Assembly: GCA_016215645.1 (NCBI GenBank)
Contig: JACRIX010000004.1
Coordinates: 1 to 41,436 of the forward strand
From: Rhodocyclales bacterium
GTDB lineage: Bacteria; Pseudomonadota; Gammaproteobacteria; Burkholderiales; Rhodocyclaceae
DNA length: 41,436 nt
Direction: 5' to 3'
Positions within the stretch are counted from its first letter, which is position 1. Every line of letters begins with the position of its first letter. The notes beneath the pieces are model-generated. The model saw nothing but the letters and a program-made list of their open reading frames with translations. It was not told the origin of the DNA and ran no database searches. The position numbers and the translations under genes are program-made. This document shows positions 40,134 to 41,436 of this stretch, one piece after another.

Positions 40134-41436
40134 GCACCAGAATCGATCCCATCCTGCTTTCGGTCTATGCGCGAACCTTCAAGTCGATCACCGACGAGAT
40201 GAGCATCTCGATGGAGCAGACCACCCGCTCGCCGATCCTGTGCGAGGCCAAGGACTACGTCACCGGCCTCTACGACGCCGACGGCAACATGCTGGAACAG
40301 ACCGAGAACCTGCCGATCCTGGCCTTCTCTCTGGCGCCGGTATGCAAGTACATCAAGGAATTTTTCGGCGACGAGATCTATCCCGGCGATGTGATTTTCC
40401 ACAACGACGTCTTCAGCCTGGGCAACCAGAACAACGACGTCGCCGCCTTCAAGCCGGTGTTCTTCGAGGACAAGCTGGTCGCCTGGACGGCGGTCAAGGG
40501 CCACCAGGCCGACATCGGCGGCAATGTCGCCGGCGGCTACAACCCCAACGCGGTCGAGGTCTGGCAGGAAGCCCTGCGCATCCCGCCGGTCAAGGTGGTC
40601 GAGCGCGGCAAGCTGCGCAAGGACGTCTGGGGCCTGATCTTCGCCAACGTGCGCCTGGACATCGTGCAGCACGACATGAAGGCCGAAATGGGCGCCTGCA
40701 CCGTCGGCGAGCGTCGCCTGCTGGAACTGCTGAAGAAGTACGGCGTCGAGAGCTACGAAAGCCACAAGCAGGCCCTGTTCGAGGCCACGCGCAAGATGAT
40801 GGAAGCCGAGATCGCGAAGATCCCCAACGGCAACTACTCGGGCGAAGGCTACGTGTATTTCGACGGCCGCTTCGTCGGCTCGAAATACACCATCCGCGTG
40901 GACATCGAGGTCAAGGACAAGAGCATCAGATTCGACTATTCGCGCACCGACCCGCAGACCAACGGCTTCGTGAACGGCACCTTCACCTCCAGCGCCTCGG
41001 CCACCATCCTGACCCTGCTGCAAATGGTCAATCCCGACATCCCGCACAACGAGGGCATGGTGCAGCCGATCGAGATCGTGATCCCGAGCGGCACGATACT
41101 GAATGCCGCCTACCCCAAGGCCACCACCTTCGGCAACCACCTCTGCCCGCCCAACGCCGACGCCATCCAGCGCGCGCTGGCCCCGGTGATGCCCGACCGC
41201 GTCACCGCCGGCTGGAACAATCTGCTGTGCTCGCTCACCACCGGCATCGATCCAGAGAAGAACGAGCAATACGTCGACATCGGCTTCATGGGCTTGAAGG
41301 GCGGCTCCGGCGCCATGCTCGGCATCGACGGCTACGACCACATCGGCATGATCGACGCCTCCGGCGGCGTGCTCGACCAGGACTACGAAATGTTCGAGCA
41401 ACAGACGCCGCACCGGCTGATCAAGCACGAACTGCT
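40130..41436 (+). CDS. hyuB: HyuB-type subunit, cut by window end
   Basis: An open frame of 435 codons from ATG 40130 (ATGA overlap with hyuA) to the window end without a stop; full-length relatives run to about 550-770 residues. It begins MSTRIDPILLSVYARTFKSI and carries QTTRSPILCEAKDYVTGLYD, FHNDVFSLGNQNNDVAAFKP, GHQADIGGNVAGGYNPNA and KATTFGNHLCPPNADAIQRA. The His and Asp of GHQADIGG and the neighbouring HNDVF block resemble the metal site of acetone carboxylase alpha. It would hold the carboxylation site with HyuA. A small gamma subunit gene, if any, would lie beyond the window. Confidence 0.88.
   Translation, partial: MSTRIDPILLSVYARTFKSITDEMSISMEQTTRSPILCEAKDYVTGLYDADGNMLEQTENLPILAFSLAPVCKYIKEFFGDEIYPGDVIFHNDVFSLGNQNNDVAAFKPVFFEDKLVAWTAVKGHQADIGGNVAGGYNPNAVEVWQEALRIPPVKVVERGKLRKDVWGLIFANVRLDIVQHDMKAEMGACTVGERRLLELLKKYGVESYESHKQALFEATRKMMEAEIAKIPNGNYSGEGYVYFDGRFVGSKYTIRVDIEVKDKSIRFDYSRTDPQTNGFVNGTFTSSASATILTLLQMVNPDIPHNEGMVQPIEIVIPSGTILNAAYPKATTFGNHLCPPNADAIQRALAPVMPDRVTAGWNNLLCSLTTGIDPEKNEQYVDIGFMGLKGGSGAMLGIDGYDHIGMIDASGGVLDQDYEMFEQQTPHRLIKHEL

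Overview
The window is GC-rich, compact bacterial DNA. It looks like a betaproteobacterium of the Rhodocyclales type (relatives of Thauera, Aromatoleum and Azoarcus) that degrades aromatics without oxygen. The reason is a full set of genes for ATP-dependent phenol phosphorylation and phenylphosphate carboxylation under a XylR/DmpR-type sigma-54 activator, next to ferredoxin-dependent oxidoreductases. The genus is an inference; there is no rRNA or other marker gene.

Region 1 (1-8.8 kb) is a type I secretion locus on the minus strand: an ABC exporter (HlyB type), a membrane fusion protein (HlyD type), and downstream a row of RTX-related genes ending in a lipase-like RTX protein cut by the window start. 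Three toxin-antitoxin pairs on the plus strand (AbrB/PIN, BrnT/BrnA, HicA/HicB) are wedged between the secretion genes. Each has a palindrome at a predicted promoter and almost no leader. One RTX gene is a chimera of an exported paralogue's N-terminus and RTX repeats.

Region 2 (8.9-23.1 kb) is the phenol module. A minus-strand pdeR-like activator and a flavin-binding split-barrel gene face a plus-strand operon: ppsABC (phenylphosphate synthase), ppcBDAC (phenylphosphate carboxylase beta, delta, alpha, gamma), a third ubiD, ubiX, an archaeal-type CTP-dependent riboflavin kinase (DUF120 family), a NUDIX hydrolase, a split-barrel flavoprotein and a PPP-type phosphatase. The 419-bp gap between activator and operon holds two XylR/DmpR-like upstream sites and a well spaced -24/-12 promoter. 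The riboflavin kinase is the most notable find: it would make FMN, which UbiX prenylates into the cofactor the UbiD-family enzymes need.

Region 3 (23.2-31.9 kb) carries a sigma-70 promoter, a two-subunit 2-oxoacid:ferredoxin oxidoreductase (KorAB type), a rubrerythrin-like protein, a 2[4Fe-4S] ferredoxin, a tungsten aldehyde oxidoreductase with a fused MoaD-like tail ending in Gly-Gly, a PaaK-like aryl-CoA ligase, a MarR regulator and a DsbA-fold isomerase. Together they suggest oxidation of an (aryl) aldehyde to an acid and then to a CoA ester, with a pool of reduced ferredoxin for ring reduction.

Region 4 (31.9-41.4 kb) holds a TumE/TumA toxin-antitoxin pair, dodecin (a flavin store), the MeaB GTPase, a GntR/FadR-type regulator, and a plus-strand series of thiolase, acyl-CoA synthetase, HyuA and a truncated HyuB. 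This looks like a ketone route: carboxylation by an acetone/acetophenone-carboxylase-like enzyme, CoA activation and thiolysis. Two families of short interspersed repeats are scattered between genes. No tRNA, rRNA, CRISPR array or insertion sequence was seen.
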